Source: Halonatronomonas sp964558325
GTDB lineage: Bacteria > Bacillota > Halanaerobiia > Halanaerobiales > Halarsenatibacteraceae
DNA: 64,000 bases
Direction of reading: 5' to 3'
Assembly: GCA_964558325.1 (NCBI GenBank)
Contig: CAZLCX010000002.1
Coordinates: forward strand, 62,001-126,000
The translations under genes and the position numbers were made by a program. The number at the start of each line of letters is the position of its first letter. Position 1 is the first letter of the stretch. Below the pieces are notes generated by a model that did no database searches, was not told the DNA's origin, and saw only the letters and a list, made by a program, of their open reading frames with translations. Below, one piece after another: positions 24,422-33,963 of the stretch.

Positions 24422-26557
24422 ATGAGTAAATATTATGAGAAGATCAAAAATTTTTTTAAGCGGTTAAAGGATTCAAAGGTTTCCCCGACTAATTTGAGTG
24501 ATGATACAAGGAAGCTCATTATCGGGATAATCTTCTGTTTAGGTATTATATTTATCCTGACAGGCCATTTAATTCCTGCTACCGGTGAGTATGAAGCTGG
24601 CGAGGAGAGTCCTTTAACTATCAGGGCGCCTCAGTCTGCTGTTATTATAGATTCTGAGGAGACTGAACTCAGAAGAGAGTTAGCAAGAAGTGGTGTTGAG
24701 CCTGTATATGAAGAAAATAGAACGGCTTTTTCTGATACAATGGATCAGTTGAAACAGACCTTTAATATTATCAGAAATTTTGATTCTGAAACAGAAAATG
24801 TTGCAGATTTAAATTATGAGCTTAACTTTCTGGAGCGCAATTTCAACCAGGAAGAACTTGAATTAATGGTTGGCCTTAGTTCTGATGAGCTGGATAAGAT
24901 TGAAGATGTTGCTGAAGAGACATTACGAGATATTTATAATGGAAGGGTAGCCAGTGATCAGCTAGATCAGGTCTATGAAGAGATAGAAGAGGGATTAATA
25001 GATGCTGATATTAGTGGGGATGTTAGAGAACTGCTTTTAAGGTTTATTGAACCTGCTCTGGTTCCCAATCTTATTTATGATGAGGCGGCAACTGAAGATC
25101 AAAAAGATGAGGTGGCCAGCCAGGTTGAACCAATCTCTAAAGAAATAGCCGCCGGGGAGGCAATTATTAATAGGGGTGAGGAATTTACCAATGAAGATCT
25201 AGAATTACTTGATCAGTTAGGTCTAAGTAAATCTGATTTAAGCTGGTTTCAGATAACCGGAATTGCTCTCTATTTTATTATTATTACCCTGGTAATGGTT
25301 TTTTATATAAGAGGCTATCATTCTAAAATATGGAAAGAAAATAAGAATATAAATCTTATTCAGATCTTGCTTTTAATCTTATTTATTCTGGCCAGGGTTT
25401 TGACAGTTTTTGACTTAAATTTATTGATGTATCTGGCTCCGGCTGCTATGGTCCCGATTTTATTAGCGGTTTTATTAAATAGCTCGATTGCTGTTGCTAT
25501 AACTTTTTATATCACCTTAATCCTGCCATTGATCTTTGGTGGTGAATTCAGTATTGCCGCCCTTGTTTTTGTAGGAAGTATGGTTGGTATTTTTAGTGTT
25601 GAAAACTTAAATCAGCGAAATGATTTAGTGCGGGCTGGTTTTAATGTAAGTGCTGCCCTGATAGTAACTCTGGTTATGTTTTCATTTATTGAACCGGCTT
25701 ATTCAGCCATTGATACTCTGACAATAATGGCTGTTGGGTTATTGAATGGAATCCTAGTGGCCATTTTTGCCAATGGGCTCTTACCTTATTTAGAGAGTTT
25801 GTTTGGATTAACATCTTCAGTTAAACTGCTGGAGCTTTCAAATCCAAGTCAGCCCTTATTGAGAAAATTGTTAGTTGAGGCACCAGGGACCTATCATCAT
25901 AGTGTTTTAGTTGGTAATCTTGCCGAGACTGCTGCTGATAATATTGGAGCAAATTCTTTACTGGCCAGAGTAGGTGCTTACTATCATGATATTGGCAAGC
26001 TATCAAGGCCTTACTTTTTTAGTGATAATCAATTTGGCGGCGAGAACCCCCATGATAATATAAAACCTAACCTGAGTGCTTTAATTATTAAATCCCATGC
26101 CAAAGATGGGGTTGAAATGGCTAAAGAGTATAATTTACCGCCGGCTATTATTGATATAATTGAACAGCACCATGGCACTAATTTGATCTCCTATTTTTAT
26201 CAGGAGGCTTTAAAGGAAAGTGATAAGTCTAATTTTAATGAATCTAATTTTAGATATGACGGCCCCAAGCCAGAATCTAAAGAGGCAGCTATTATTATGC
26301 TGGCTGATATCTGTGAGGCTGCTGTTCGGTCTAAAAACTTCAATAAAAGCAATCACAATCGAATAGAAGTATTGATAAAAGGTTTGATTAGAGAAAAGTT
26401 AATTGAAAATCAACTTGATAATTCTGAATTAACTCTTAAAGATTTAAATATAATTGCTGAAAGTTTTACCAGGATTCTGACTGGTATCTATCATCAGCGA
26501 GTTGAATATCCTGAAGATATTGAAGAGGAGATGGGGGCAGAAGAAAGTGGCAGTTAA
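24422..26557 (+). CDS. pgpH: 7TM-HD cyclic-di-AMP phosphodiesterase (PgpH)
   Basis: Membrane receptor-type phosphodiesterase hydrolysing c-di-AMP, a regulator of potassium and osmotic balance. The 711-residue product has one N-terminal membrane segment (about 35-55), an extracellular 7TMR-HDED domain (about 60-280), seven membrane helices (about 285-470) and a cytosolic HD domain. The HD residues are in YHHSVLVGNLAE, AYYHDIGK, SHAKDGVEMA and IEQHHGT. Starts at ATG 24422, with TAGGTG upstream (an in-frame GTG at 24413 is less likely). Overlaps ybeY. In an osmotically stressed organism c-di-AMP turnover would matter; that is inference. Confidence 0.94.
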   Translation: MSKYYEKIKNFFKRLKDSKVSPTNLSDDTRKLIIGIIFCLGIIFILTGHLIPATGEYEAGEESPLTIRAPQSAVIIDSEETELRRELARSGVEPVYEENRTAFSDTMDQLKQTFNIIRNFDSETENVADLNYELNFLERNFNQEELELMVGLSSDELDKIEDVAEETLRDIYNGRVASDQLDQVYEEIEEGLIDADISGDVRELLLRFIEPALVPNLIYDEAATEDQKDEVASQVEPISKEIAAGEAIINRGEEFTNEDLELLDQLGLSKSDLSWFQITGIALYFIIITLVMVFYIRGYHSKIWKENKNINLIQILLLILFILARVLTVFDLNLLMYLAPAAMVPILLAVLLNSSIAVAITFYITLILPLIFGGEFSIAALVFVGSMVGIFSVENLNQRNDLVRAGFNVSAALIVTLVMFSFIEPAYSAIDTLTIMAVGLLNGILVAIFANGLLPYLESLFGLTSSVKLLELSNPSQPLLRKLLVEAPGTYHHSVLVGNLAETAADNIGANSLLARVGAYYHDIGKLSRPYFFSDNQFGGENPHDNIKPNLSALIIKSHAKDGVEMAKEYNLPPAIIDIIEQHHGTNLISYFYQEALKESDKSNFNESNFRYDGPKPESKEAAIIMLADICEAAVRSKNFNKSNHNRIEVLIKGLIREKLIENQLDNSELTLKDLNIIAESFTRILTGIYHQRVEYPEDIEEEMGAEESGS

Positions 26558-26984
26558 AAATAATATTTTGTTTAATAACCTAATTGATGATCAAAGGTTT
26601 GATTCTGAGTTGCTTGATGATTTAAAGGAACTGGCGGATAGTCTATTACTGGCAAAAGAAATTAAAGAGGCAGAGGTAAGTATTACCTTTGTTGATAATC
26701 AGAAGATTAAAGAGTTAAATAAAACTTATAGGGATAAGGATGAGGTTACTGATGTTCTCTCTTTTCCAATTGATGAAGAACTTTTAGGAGAGATAATAAT
26801 TTCTTTGCCAAGAGCCATTGAACAGGCTGAAGATTATGGTCATAGTTTGCAGAGAGAGGTTGCATTTTTAATGGTTCATGGTCTGCTTCATATTTTAGGT
26901 TATAATCATAAAACTGATGCTGATAAAACTGAGATGCGTCAGGCTGAAGAAAAGTTCTTAAGAAAATATGGATTTATCCGTTAA
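26547..26984 (+). CDS. ybeY: Endoribonuclease YbeY
   Basis: Single-strand endoribonuclease required for 16S rRNA 3'-end maturation and ribosome quality control. The zinc site is the signature HGLLHILGYNH, followed by a downstream acidic helix. The 145 residues are normal. The frame is open to 26502 inside pgpH, but the conserved protein begins at the GTG at 26547, giving an 11-base overlap. YbeY follows the phoH-pgpH pair in most Firmicutes; the next gene is usually dgkA, absent here. Confidence 0.93.
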   Translation: MAVKNNILFNNLIDDQRFDSELLDDLKELADSLLLAKEIKEAEVSITFVDNQKIKELNKTYRDKDEVTDVLSFPIDEELLGEIIISLPRAIEQAEDYGHSLQREVAFLMVHGLLHILGYNHKTDADKTEMRQAEEKFLRKYGFIR

Positions 26985-27017
26985 TTCTATTATTACTGAT
27001 ATCTGGGGTTGAAATAC

Positions 27018-28088
27018 TTGAATTGTAGAAAATCTTTTGTTTTTGTTATTTGTATAATAATAATTTTATTTGGAACTGGAGGCTGTTTTTTTCAGTCAAA
27101 AGTTGATAAAGTTCCTGACGAAATGTATGGGGCTTTTAATAAATTAAATTTTCAGGGTTATTTTGAATTTTATGAAAAAAACTTTGCTATTTCTGCCGAT
27201 AGAGATTTTTCCTTGCCAGAGTATTATCAATTAGGAGATCGTCAGTATTTAAAGCGACCGGTAATGGTGTCTGTTGAGAATCATCCTAGATCCAGGCCCC
27301 AGGCTGGACTTGATAGTGCCGACTTAGTTTATGAGGTTCTTGCTGAAGGAGGAATTACCAGATTCTTGCCTGTTTTTCATAATAAGCTGCCTGAAAAGGT
27401 TGGTCCTATTAGAAGTGCAAGGGACTATATAGGCGATTTAACTGCTCAACATGGGGCCCTGTTGCTCCATGCAGGAGCAAGTCCAGGGGGTTATGCCAGG
27501 TTATCTGCAGAGGATGTCTTAAATTTAGATGAAATTGAGAAGAGTCAGTATTACTGGCGGAGCAGTGATCGGAAAATGCCCCATAATTTATATACTGATA
27601 ATGATAGGATTAGTGATTACGTGAATGATCTCAACTGGCAGAAGGATCGATCAGCATATAAATTTGACTTTTCATCTGGGAATAATCCAGGTAATCAGAA
27701 AGAAAATGATTTTATTAGTAAAATTAATCTTTTTTACTGGGGTAACTATCAGGTTACTTATAGATATGATCAGTCTAAAGATAGGTATTACCGTTTTATT
27801 AATAATGAACCCCATAAAGTTGAAAATGGGGCTCAGTTATTTGCTGATAATATAATTATTATTTATGCAGATACTAATGTAATAGATGATGTTGGTAGAA
27901 TATCTATAGACCTTGAGTCTGGTGGTCAGGCTTGTTTAATTAATAATGGCAGGAAAAAAGAACTAGCCTGGGAGAAAAACAATGGGAAAATAACATTACT
28001 GGATGATGATAACCAGGAAGCCATAATATATTCTGGTAAAACCTGGATTCAGATAATGCCTAAATCAGCCAGGGTTGAGTTTGATTAG
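27018..28088 (+). CDS. DUF3048-family predicted lipoprotein (YerB-like)
   Basis: Function unknown. The N-terminal hydrophobic segment runs to Cys23 in GTGGCF, an imperfect lipobox (Thr at -3), so surface lipidation is plausible. Two DUF3048-like parts follow: SVENHPRSRPQAGLDSADLVYEVLAEGGITRFLPVF, characteristic of the family (motif cut: SVENHPRSRPQAG then LVYEVLAEGGITR), and PEKVGPIRSARDY. It sits between ybeY and cdd, where many Firmicutes have dgkA. Possible starts are TTG 27009, 27018 and 27023; GGGGT at 27005-27009 favours 27018. Confidence 0.8.
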   Translation: MNCRKSFVFVICIIIILFGTGGCFFQSKVDKVPDEMYGAFNKLNFQGYFEFYEKNFAISADRDFSLPEYYQLGDRQYLKRPVMVSVENHPRSRPQAGLDSADLVYEVLAEGGITRFLPVFHNKLPEKVGPIRSARDYIGDLTAQHGALLLHAGASPGGYARLSAEDVLNLDEIEKSQYYWRSSDRKMPHNLYTDNDRISDYVNDLNWQKDRSAYKFDFSSGNNPGNQKENDFISKINLFYWGNYQVTYRYDQSKDRYYRFINNEPHKVENGAQLFADNIIIIYADTNVIDDVGRISIDLESGGQACLINNGRKKELAWEKNNGKITLLDDDNQEAIIYSGKTWIQIMPKSARVEFD

Positions 28089-28121
28089 AATTTTAGTGAC
28101 AGGTATGGAGGTAAGGTAAAT

Positions 28122-28526
28122 ATGGATAAAAAAATTATAGAAAAGTTAAAGAAAAAGGCTAATGAAGCAAGAGAGAAGGCTTATGTACCCTATTCTGATT
28201 TCCCGGTTGGAGCTGCACTTTTAACTGTAAATGATAATATATATACGGGATGTAATATTGAGAATGCTTCATTTAGTTTAACTAACTGTGCTGAAAGAAC
28301 TGCTATTTTTAAGGCCGTTTCTGCTGGCGAGACTGAATTTAAGGCTATGGCGATTGTTGGTGATACACCTGGACCTGTTTCCCCCTGTGGTGCCTGCCGT
28401 CAGGTGATGAATGAGTTTTCTCCAGAAATGGATGTTCATTTATATAATCTGGCTGAGGATAAGGAATTTACCACTGCAGCTGAACTCCTGCCTGGTTTTT
28501 TTACTTCAAAGGATATGATTAAATAA
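28122..28526 (+). CDS. cdd: Cytidine deaminase
   Basis: Deaminates cytidine and deoxycytidine to uridine forms in pyrimidine salvage. The 134-residue homotetrameric class carries the zinc site CAERTA (Cys and catalytic Glu) and PCGACRQV (two Cys), with NIENASF for substrate binding. The stop overlaps the era ATG by one base. The ybeY...cdd-era-recO order is typical of Firmicutes. Confidence 0.96.
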   Translation: MDKKIIEKLKKKANEAREKAYVPYSDFPVGAALLTVNDNIYTGCNIENASFSLTNCAERTAIFKAVSAGETEFKAMAIVGDTPGPVSPCGACRQVMNEFSPEMDVHLYNLAEDKEFTTAAELLPGFFTSKDMIK

Positions 28527-29416
28527 TGGCTTTTAAATCAGGTTTTATAACGGTTGTTGGCAGGCCTAATGTTGGCAAATCAACGCTGGTAAACAAGTTG
28601 ATTGGGGAGAAGGCTGCTATTGTCTCAGCCAGGCCCCAGACTACCAGACAGAAAATCAGGGCGATCTTAACAACTGATGATTTTCAGGCTGTTTTTGTTG
28701 ATACTCCAGGGGTTCATAAAGTAAAAAATAAGCTTGATGAATATATGCTGGATCAGATTTATAGCAGTCTGAAAAATATAGATTTGATCTTTTTTGTTGT
28801 TGATAGTACTTCTGGTTTTGGGAAAGGTGATCAATTTATCTTTGATCAGATAAAGGATACTGGTTCAGAAATAATTTTAGTTGCTAATAAGGCTGATAAG
28901 GTTAGTAATAAAAAACTTGCAGGGAGATTAAAAAGATATAAGGAGAAAACAGGGCTTGAGCCTATTGCTATTTCAGCGACCCAGGGCAAGGGCTTAGATA
29001 ATCTTGAAAGAATTTTGCTTGAAAAACTCCCTGAAGGTCCTAAGTATTATCCTGAGGATATGTTTACTGATCAATTAGAAAGAGATTTAGTAGCTGAATT
29101 AATTAGAGAACAGATTTTTAATTTATTGAGGGATGAAATCCCCTATGGAACTGCTGTTATGATTGAAGAGATAAAAGAGCGGGATGCCGGGATGACTTAT
29201 GTAAGGGCAAATATTTTTGTGGAGAGATCCAGTCATAAAGGGATTATTATCGGTAAAAATGGTAAGATGTTAAAGAAAATTGGGCAAAAAGCCAGGGAAG
29301 AGATTGAAAAGTTAGAAGGCGGTCAGGTTTTCCTTGATCTCTGGGTAAAAGAGAGGAAAAAATGGCGAAAAAATGATCAATGGTTAAAAAGATTTGGTTA
29401 TAAAGATGAAAATTAA
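28526..29416 (+). CDS. era: GTPase Era
   Basis: Essential GTPase binding 16S rRNA during 30S assembly. The 296 residues show G1 GRPNVGKST, G3 DTPGVHK, G4 NKADK, and the C-terminal KH domain with GIIIGKNGKMLKKIGQ. It is translationally coupled to cdd (TAATG). The following 95 bases to deoC hold no hairpin with a U-run that I could find. Confidence 0.97.
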   Translation: MAFKSGFITVVGRPNVGKSTLVNKLIGEKAAIVSARPQTTRQKIRAILTTDDFQAVFVDTPGVHKVKNKLDEYMLDQIYSSLKNIDLIFFVVDSTSGFGKGDQFIFDQIKDTGSEIILVANKADKVSNKKLAGRLKRYKEKTGLEPIAISATQGKGLDNLERILLEKLPEGPKYYPEDMFTDQLERDLVAELIREQIFNLLRDEIPYGTAVMIEEIKERDAGMTYVRANIFVERSSHKGIIIGKNGKMLKKIGQKAREEIEKLEGGQVFLDLWVKERKKWRKNDQWLKRFGYKDEN

Positions 29417-29511
29417 GCAGGAGTATGTTTCTTAATCGAGAATATAAAAATAGATGACTTTAAAAGAAGTTTAGTAAATATATTTATTTTAGTTAAGGAG
29501 TGAGAATAAAA

Positions 29512-30195
29512 ATGGCAATTAAACCTAAAGATATGGCTAAAATGATCGATCATACCTTTTTAAAACCTACTGGCAGAGTGGAAGATATAAAGAAATTATG
29601 TGAAGAAGCACTGGAGTATGAATTTGCTACAGTCTGTGTTCATCCTATATTTGTTCCCTATGCCAATAAATTATTAAAAGATAGCTCAGTTAAAGTTACT
29701 ACTGTTATTGGTTTTCCTCTGGGAGCAAATACAACAGAAACTAAGGCTTTTGAGACAAGGAATGCAATTAAAAATGGTGCCCAGGAAATTGATATGGTAA
29801 TGAATATTAGTGCTTTTAAATCAAAGGCCTTTGATTTAGTTAAATCTGATATTAAATCAGTGGTTGATTCGACTAATACAGCCGGGATTACTTCAGATAT
29901 TATTGTTAAAGTAATTATAGAATCCTGTTATTTAGAAGAGGATGAAATAGTTAAAGCCTGTGAAATAGCAAAGGATGCTGGGGCAGATTTTGTTAAGACT
30001 TCTACTGGTTTTGGTTCTGGGAATGCTACAGTTGAGGCTGTTAGTGTTATGAGAAAAACAGTTGGTAGAGATGTAGGGGTTAAGGCATCAGGGGGAATAA
30101 AGAATTTCAAAGATGCCCTTGCTATGCTTGATGCTGGTGCCAATAGGATTGGGGCCAGTTCTGGTGTTGAAATAGTTACTGATGAAGTAGACTAG
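29512..30195 (+). CDS. deoC: Deoxyribose-phosphate aldolase
   Basis: Splits 2-deoxyribose-5-phosphate to glyceraldehyde-3-phosphate and acetaldehyde in deoxynucleoside catabolism. The 227-residue product starts MAIKPKDMAKMIDHTFLKP. The Schiff-base lysine lies in FVKTSTGFG, the second lysine in VKASGGIKN. AAGGAG at 29495-29500 favours the ATG at 29512 over GTG 29500. It is placed between era and recO and lies close to cdd, so nucleoside salvage genes have clustered here. Confidence 0.95.
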   Translation: MAIKPKDMAKMIDHTFLKPTGRVEDIKKLCEEALEYEFATVCVHPIFVPYANKLLKDSSVKVTTVIGFPLGANTTETKAFETRNAIKNGAQEIDMVMNISAFKSKAFDLVKSDIKSVVDSTNTAGITSDIIVKVIIESCYLEEDEIVKACEIAKDAGADFVKTSTGFGSGNATVEAVSVMRKTVGRDVGVKASGGIKNFKDALAMLDAGANRIGASSGVEIVTDEVD

Positions 30196-30202
30196 ATTTA
30201 TA

Positions 30203-30961
30203 GTGGCTGAAAAGAATACTGAAGCAGTTGTCTTAAAACGCTCAGATTTAGGAGAGAAGGACCAGTTGATAACTTTTTATACTAAAAAGACTGGCCTTTT
30301 AAGATTGGCTTATGGCGGAGGCAAATCATTTAAGAGCTCTCATCTAGGGCTTATCCAGCAATTTAACTGGCTTAATCTGACTTATTATCAGGGAGAGGGC
30401 TTAGGTAAGATAATTGATGTTGCTGCAAAATTTAAATTTCCAGGTATTAAAGCTGACTTTAATAAGCTGGCCTATGGAAGTTATATTTTAGAGTTCTATT
30501 ATATGACTGGAACTACCGAGAGAAACCCTTTATATTTTAATCATTTGATTTTAAGTTTGATTAAATTAGAGGGGATTAAAAAAGATATTCAATATAAAAA
30601 GTTGATGGTAATTTTTAATACAGCAGCACTTTCATTGTTAGGCTATCCCTTTCAATTAACTGGCTGCGATGATTGCCAGGGATTGACCAGAGATATAAAT
30701 TATTATTTTTTAATTGATGAAGGCTGTCTTTTCTGTCAGGGTTCTCTTCCTGGAGATTATGAAAAAGATTTAGCCGTTAAATTAAATAAAAATGAGGTTA
30801 AATTTCTATTGCGCTCAAAGGAAAAAGGTTTTGGAGCTGACAGGTTTCCAGCAATTACTGAGAAATCTTTTAATAAATTGAATAAATTATTGTTAGATTT
30901 TATTAAATATCATTTAGATTTAGACTTTAAGGCACTAAGTATGCTTGATCTTTATAGATAG
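30203..30961 (+). CDS. recO: DNA repair protein RecO
   Basis: Recombination mediator of the RecFOR pathway, loading RecA on SSB-coated gaps. The 252 residues include an N-terminal OB-fold (EAVVLKRSDLGEKDQLITFYT) and a helical domain with a four-cysteine zinc site (CDDCQ ... CLFCQ). The start is GTG, seven bases after deoC, with only a weak ribosome site, so translation probably depends on deoC. A hairpin follows the stop. Confidence 0.9.
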   Translation: MAEKNTEAVVLKRSDLGEKDQLITFYTKKTGLLRLAYGGGKSFKSSHLGLIQQFNWLNLTYYQGEGLGKIIDVAAKFKFPGIKADFNKLAYGSYILEFYYMTGTTERNPLYFNHLILSLIKLEGIKKDIQYKKLMVIFNTAALSLLGYPFQLTGCDDCQGLTRDINYYFLIDEGCLFCQGSLPGDYEKDLAVKLNKNEVKFLLRSKEKGFGADRFPAITEKSFNKLNKLLLDFIKYHLDLDFKALSMLDLYR

Positions 30962-30964
30962 CAG

Positions 30965-30995
30965 TACCTCGTCCCTTACGGGGTGGGGTATTTTT
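30965..30995 (+). terminator. Hairpin with U-run between recO and glyQ
   Basis: An 11-bp stem allowing G-U pairs (30965-30975 with 30980-30990), TTAC loop and TTTTT. Only 37 bases separate it from the glyQ start, with no promoter, so it probably modulates read-through into glyQS. No T-box features precede it. Confidence 0.7.
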
Positions 30996-31032
30996 GATTT
31001 AATTAAAATGTTAATACCAAGGAGATGGTTTT

Positions 31033-31899
31033 ATGTTATTTCAGGAGATTATTCAAAGCTTAAGTCAATACTGGGGTAAACAGGGGTGTGTTATCGAACA
31101 GCCTTATGATATAGAAGTAGGGGCTGGAACTATGTGTCCTGGAACTTTTTTAAGAGCTTTAGGAGATAAGCCCTGGAATTCAGCCTATGTTCAGCCATCC
31201 AGGAGACCGCAGGACGGCAGATATGGGGATAACCCCAATCGAGTTCAAAGACATTTTCAATTTCAGGTTATTATGAAACCTTCACCTGAAAATATTCAGG
31301 ATCTTTATCTTGATAGTTTAAAAGAATTAGGAATTGATCCTCTAGAACATGATATCCGTTTTGTTGAGGACAACTGGGAAGCTCCGACACTGGGATCCTG
31401 GGGGCTTGGCTGGGAAGTCTGGCTTGATGGTATGGAAATCACACAATTTACATATTTCCAGCAGGTTGGTGGTTTAGATGCCAGGCCTGTTACAGTTGAG
31501 CTTACCTATGGGCTTGAAAGAATTGCCATGTATCTGCAGGAGGTAGAAAATGTATATGATCTTACCTGGGTAGAAGGAGTAACCTATGGTGATATTTATT
31601 ATCGAAATGAATATGAACAGTCTAAATATAATTTTGAGGTTGCAGATGTGGCCAGACTCCATAGATTATTTGATGACTTTGAAGCTGAGGCTGAAAAAGC
31701 ACTAGCTGATGATCTGGCTTTACCTGCTTATGATTATACTTTGAAATCTTCTCATATTTTTAATATACTTGATGCCCGTGGTGCTATTAGTGTAACTGAA
31801 AGAACTAAATATATTAAGCGGGTTAGAAATTTAGCTCAGAAAACAGCTAAAGTGTATCTGGAAGTTCAGGATGAAAAGGAGGATTCAGGTAATGAGTAA
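31033..31899 (+). CDS. glyQ: Glycyl-tRNA synthetase alpha subunit
   Basis: Catalytic alpha subunit of the bacterial alpha2beta2 GlyRS. The 288-residue class II protein has motif 2 (PSRRPQDGRYGDNPNRVQRHFQFQV family block) and motif 3 (LTYGLERIAMYLQ), beginning LFQEIIQSLSQYWGKQGCVI. AAGGAGATGG precedes the ATG. Its end overlaps the glyS start by eight bases. No T-box leader is visible upstream. Confidence 0.97.
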   Translation: MLFQEIIQSLSQYWGKQGCVIEQPYDIEVGAGTMCPGTFLRALGDKPWNSAYVQPSRRPQDGRYGDNPNRVQRHFQFQVIMKPSPENIQDLYLDSLKELGIDPLEHDIRFVEDNWEAPTLGSWGLGWEVWLDGMEITQFTYFQQVGGLDARPVTVELTYGLERIAMYLQEVENVYDLTWVEGVTYGDIYYRNEYEQSKYNFEVADVARLHRLFDDFEAEAEKALADDLALPAYDYTLKSSHIFNILDARGAISVTERTKYIKRVRNLAQKTAKVYLEVQDEKEDSGNE

Positions 31900-33949
31900 T
31901 AAATTTGTATTTGAATTAGGGACTGAAGAAATTCCGGCCAAGATGGTCGTTAACTTAAGGGATGACTTGTTAAGACTGGCTAAAGAAAGTTTTAAAGAAG
32001 AATTAATAGATTATGATAACCTCAAAATTTATTCAACTCCAAGGAGACTTGTTCTTTTTGGTGAAGGATTATCAGATAAGCAGGCTGATAGGGAAGAAAT
32101 TGTTAGGGGACCCTCAGTTGAGATAGCTTTTGATGATGATGGGAATCCTACCAGAGCCGGCCAGGGTTTTGCCAGGGGTCAACAGCTGGAAGTTGATGAG
32201 TTAGTTGAAAAAGATGGATATTTATATGCTGAAAAGATTATAGAGGGTGAGCCGACTGCTGAAGTTTTAGGGAGAATTTTACCTGAGATTATTGATAGGC
32301 TGCCCCAGCCCCAAAAGATGCGCTGGGGAGACAATAATTATCGTTTTATCAGGCCAATTCGCTGGATTCTGGCTTTATTTGGTGACCAGGTTATTGAATT
32401 TGAACTGGCAGGCTTAAAGTCTGATAGATTTAGCAGTGGTCATAGATTTTTAGGGGAGTCAAATTTTAAGATTAATAGTGCCGGAGAATATTTTGATAAA
32501 TTAGAAGTAGAATCGGTGATTGTTAATCAGAATAAACGGGAAGAAATGATTTTAGAGCAAATTGCTAATATATTAACTGAAGATGAAGAAATTTATAAAT
32601 CTGAAGGATTATTAGAAGAGGTTGTTAATCTTATTGAATTTCCTACAGCCTTTAAAGGTGGCTTTAAAGATGAATATCTAGAGTTACCTGAAGAAGTATT
32701 GACAACTTCAATGATTGAACATCAGAGATATTTTCCTGTGATTAGATCTGACAGCTTACATTCTGCATTTATCGGGGTTAGAAACGGAGATGCTGAGAAA
32801 ATAGATAATGTTATTGATGGTAATGAGAAGGTTATAAGGGCTAGATTATCTGATGCGGTTTTCTTTTATAATGAGGATATATCAAAGGAACTTGATTATT
32901 TTAATAAAAAACTTGATGAGATAGTTTATCAGGAAGAACTTGGTTCTTTAGCTGAAAAAGTTGTAAGATTAAAGAAAATATCAGGTAAGATAGCAGAGCT
33001 GGTAGATATAGCTGATAGTGATAGGGATAAATTAATCAGAGCTGCAGAGTTAGCTAAATTTGACCTGGCAACCAGTATGGTTAGAGAATTTGCATCCTTA
33101 CAGGGAATTATGGGTGCTAAATATGCCGCTGAAGCCGGAGAATCTGAAGCTGTAGTTAAAGCTATTGGTCAGCATTATAAACCGAAAGGTGCCAGTGACA
33201 GCTTACCAGCAACAACTAAAGCTAAATTATTAAGTATTTCTGATAAGATCGATGATATTGTAAGCAATTTTTATTTAGGTAATATTCCGACTGGAAGCCA
33301 GGATCCATTTGCTTTAAGAAGAAAAGCTACCGGGATTATTAGAATTATTCTTGACGGTGGGATTAATTTAAAGCTGGATAGTATAGTTGAAATAGTTTGT
33401 GACCTACTTGATGCAGATGGTGAAATTAAAGAAAAGGTTTTTGAGTTTTTTAAACAGAGAATTGAAAATTATTTTTCAGAAAATGGGATTCGCTATGATG
33501 TTTTAGATGCAGCTATGGCAGTTGATTTTTATGATCTTAAAGATCTTAATAATAGACTGGATGCAGTTATGAAGTTTAGAAATAAAGATTATAAACGTTT
33601 TGTTAAACTTTTATATGGTCTTCAAAGGTGTGGTAATCTTGCTGCCCAGGCTGAAGGTTTGGACGAAATAGAGCCTGATTTGATCAGGGAGAATGAAGAG
33701 CAAGCTCTCTATGATGAATATATAAAAATTAAAGATGAAATAGAAAATTATTTTGCTGAAGATGAATATTATCAGGCCTTAGAAAAAATTGCTGCTTTAA
33801 AAGATAAGGTTGATAATTTTCTTGACAATATAGTTGTGATGGTGGATGATGAGGGAATTAAAAAGAATAGAATAAGCATGCTTGAGAGGGTTGCCAGCCT
33901 GGTTAATCCGGTCATTGATATAAATGAAATTGCTTTAGATGAAAATTAG
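31892..33949 (+). CDS. glyS: Glycyl-tRNA synthetase beta subunit
   Basis: tRNA-binding beta subunit of GlyRS. The 685-residue product begins FVFELGTEEIPAKMV, contains RGPSVEIAFDDDGNPT and PKGASDSLPAT (HD-like region with a Pro-rich segment, QDPFALRR), and ends with the DALR-type anticodon-binding domain and FLDNIVVMVDD. The frame is open back to 31871 inside glyQ, but AAGGAGG at about 31876-31882 supports the ATG at 31892. Confidence 0.96.
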   Translation: MSNKFVFELGTEEIPAKMVVNLRDDLLRLAKESFKEELIDYDNLKIYSTPRRLVLFGEGLSDKQADREEIVRGPSVEIAFDDDGNPTRAGQGFARGQQLEVDELVEKDGYLYAEKIIEGEPTAEVLGRILPEIIDRLPQPQKMRWGDNNYRFIRPIRWILALFGDQVIEFELAGLKSDRFSSGHRFLGESNFKINSAGEYFDKLEVESVIVNQNKREEMILEQIANILTEDEEIYKSEGLLEEVVNLIEFPTAFKGGFKDEYLELPEEVLTTSMIEHQRYFPVIRSDSLHSAFIGVRNGDAEKIDNVIDGNEKVIRARLSDAVFFYNEDISKELDYFNKKLDEIVYQEELGSLAEKVVRLKKISGKIAELVDIADSDRDKLIRAAELAKFDLATSMVREFASLQGIMGAKYAAEAGESEAVVKAIGQHYKPKGASDSLPATTKAKLLSISDKIDDIVSNFYLGNIPTGSQDPFALRRKATGIIRIILDGGINLKLDSIVEIVCDLLDADGEIKEKVFEFFKQRIENYFSENGIRYDVLDAAMAVDFYDLKDLNNRLDAVMKFRNKDYKRFVKLLYGLQRCGNLAAQAEGLDEIEPDLIRENEEQALYDEYIKIKDEIENYFAEDEYYQALEKIAALKDKVDNFLDNIVVMVDDEGIKKNRISMLERVASLVNPVIDINEIALDEN

Positions 33950-33963
33950 GGAGGCATTTTGCC

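Noticed and set aside
30965..30995. T-box riboswitch for glyQS
   Set aside because: There is only a plain hairpin; no specifier loop, T-box sequence or antiterminator is present.
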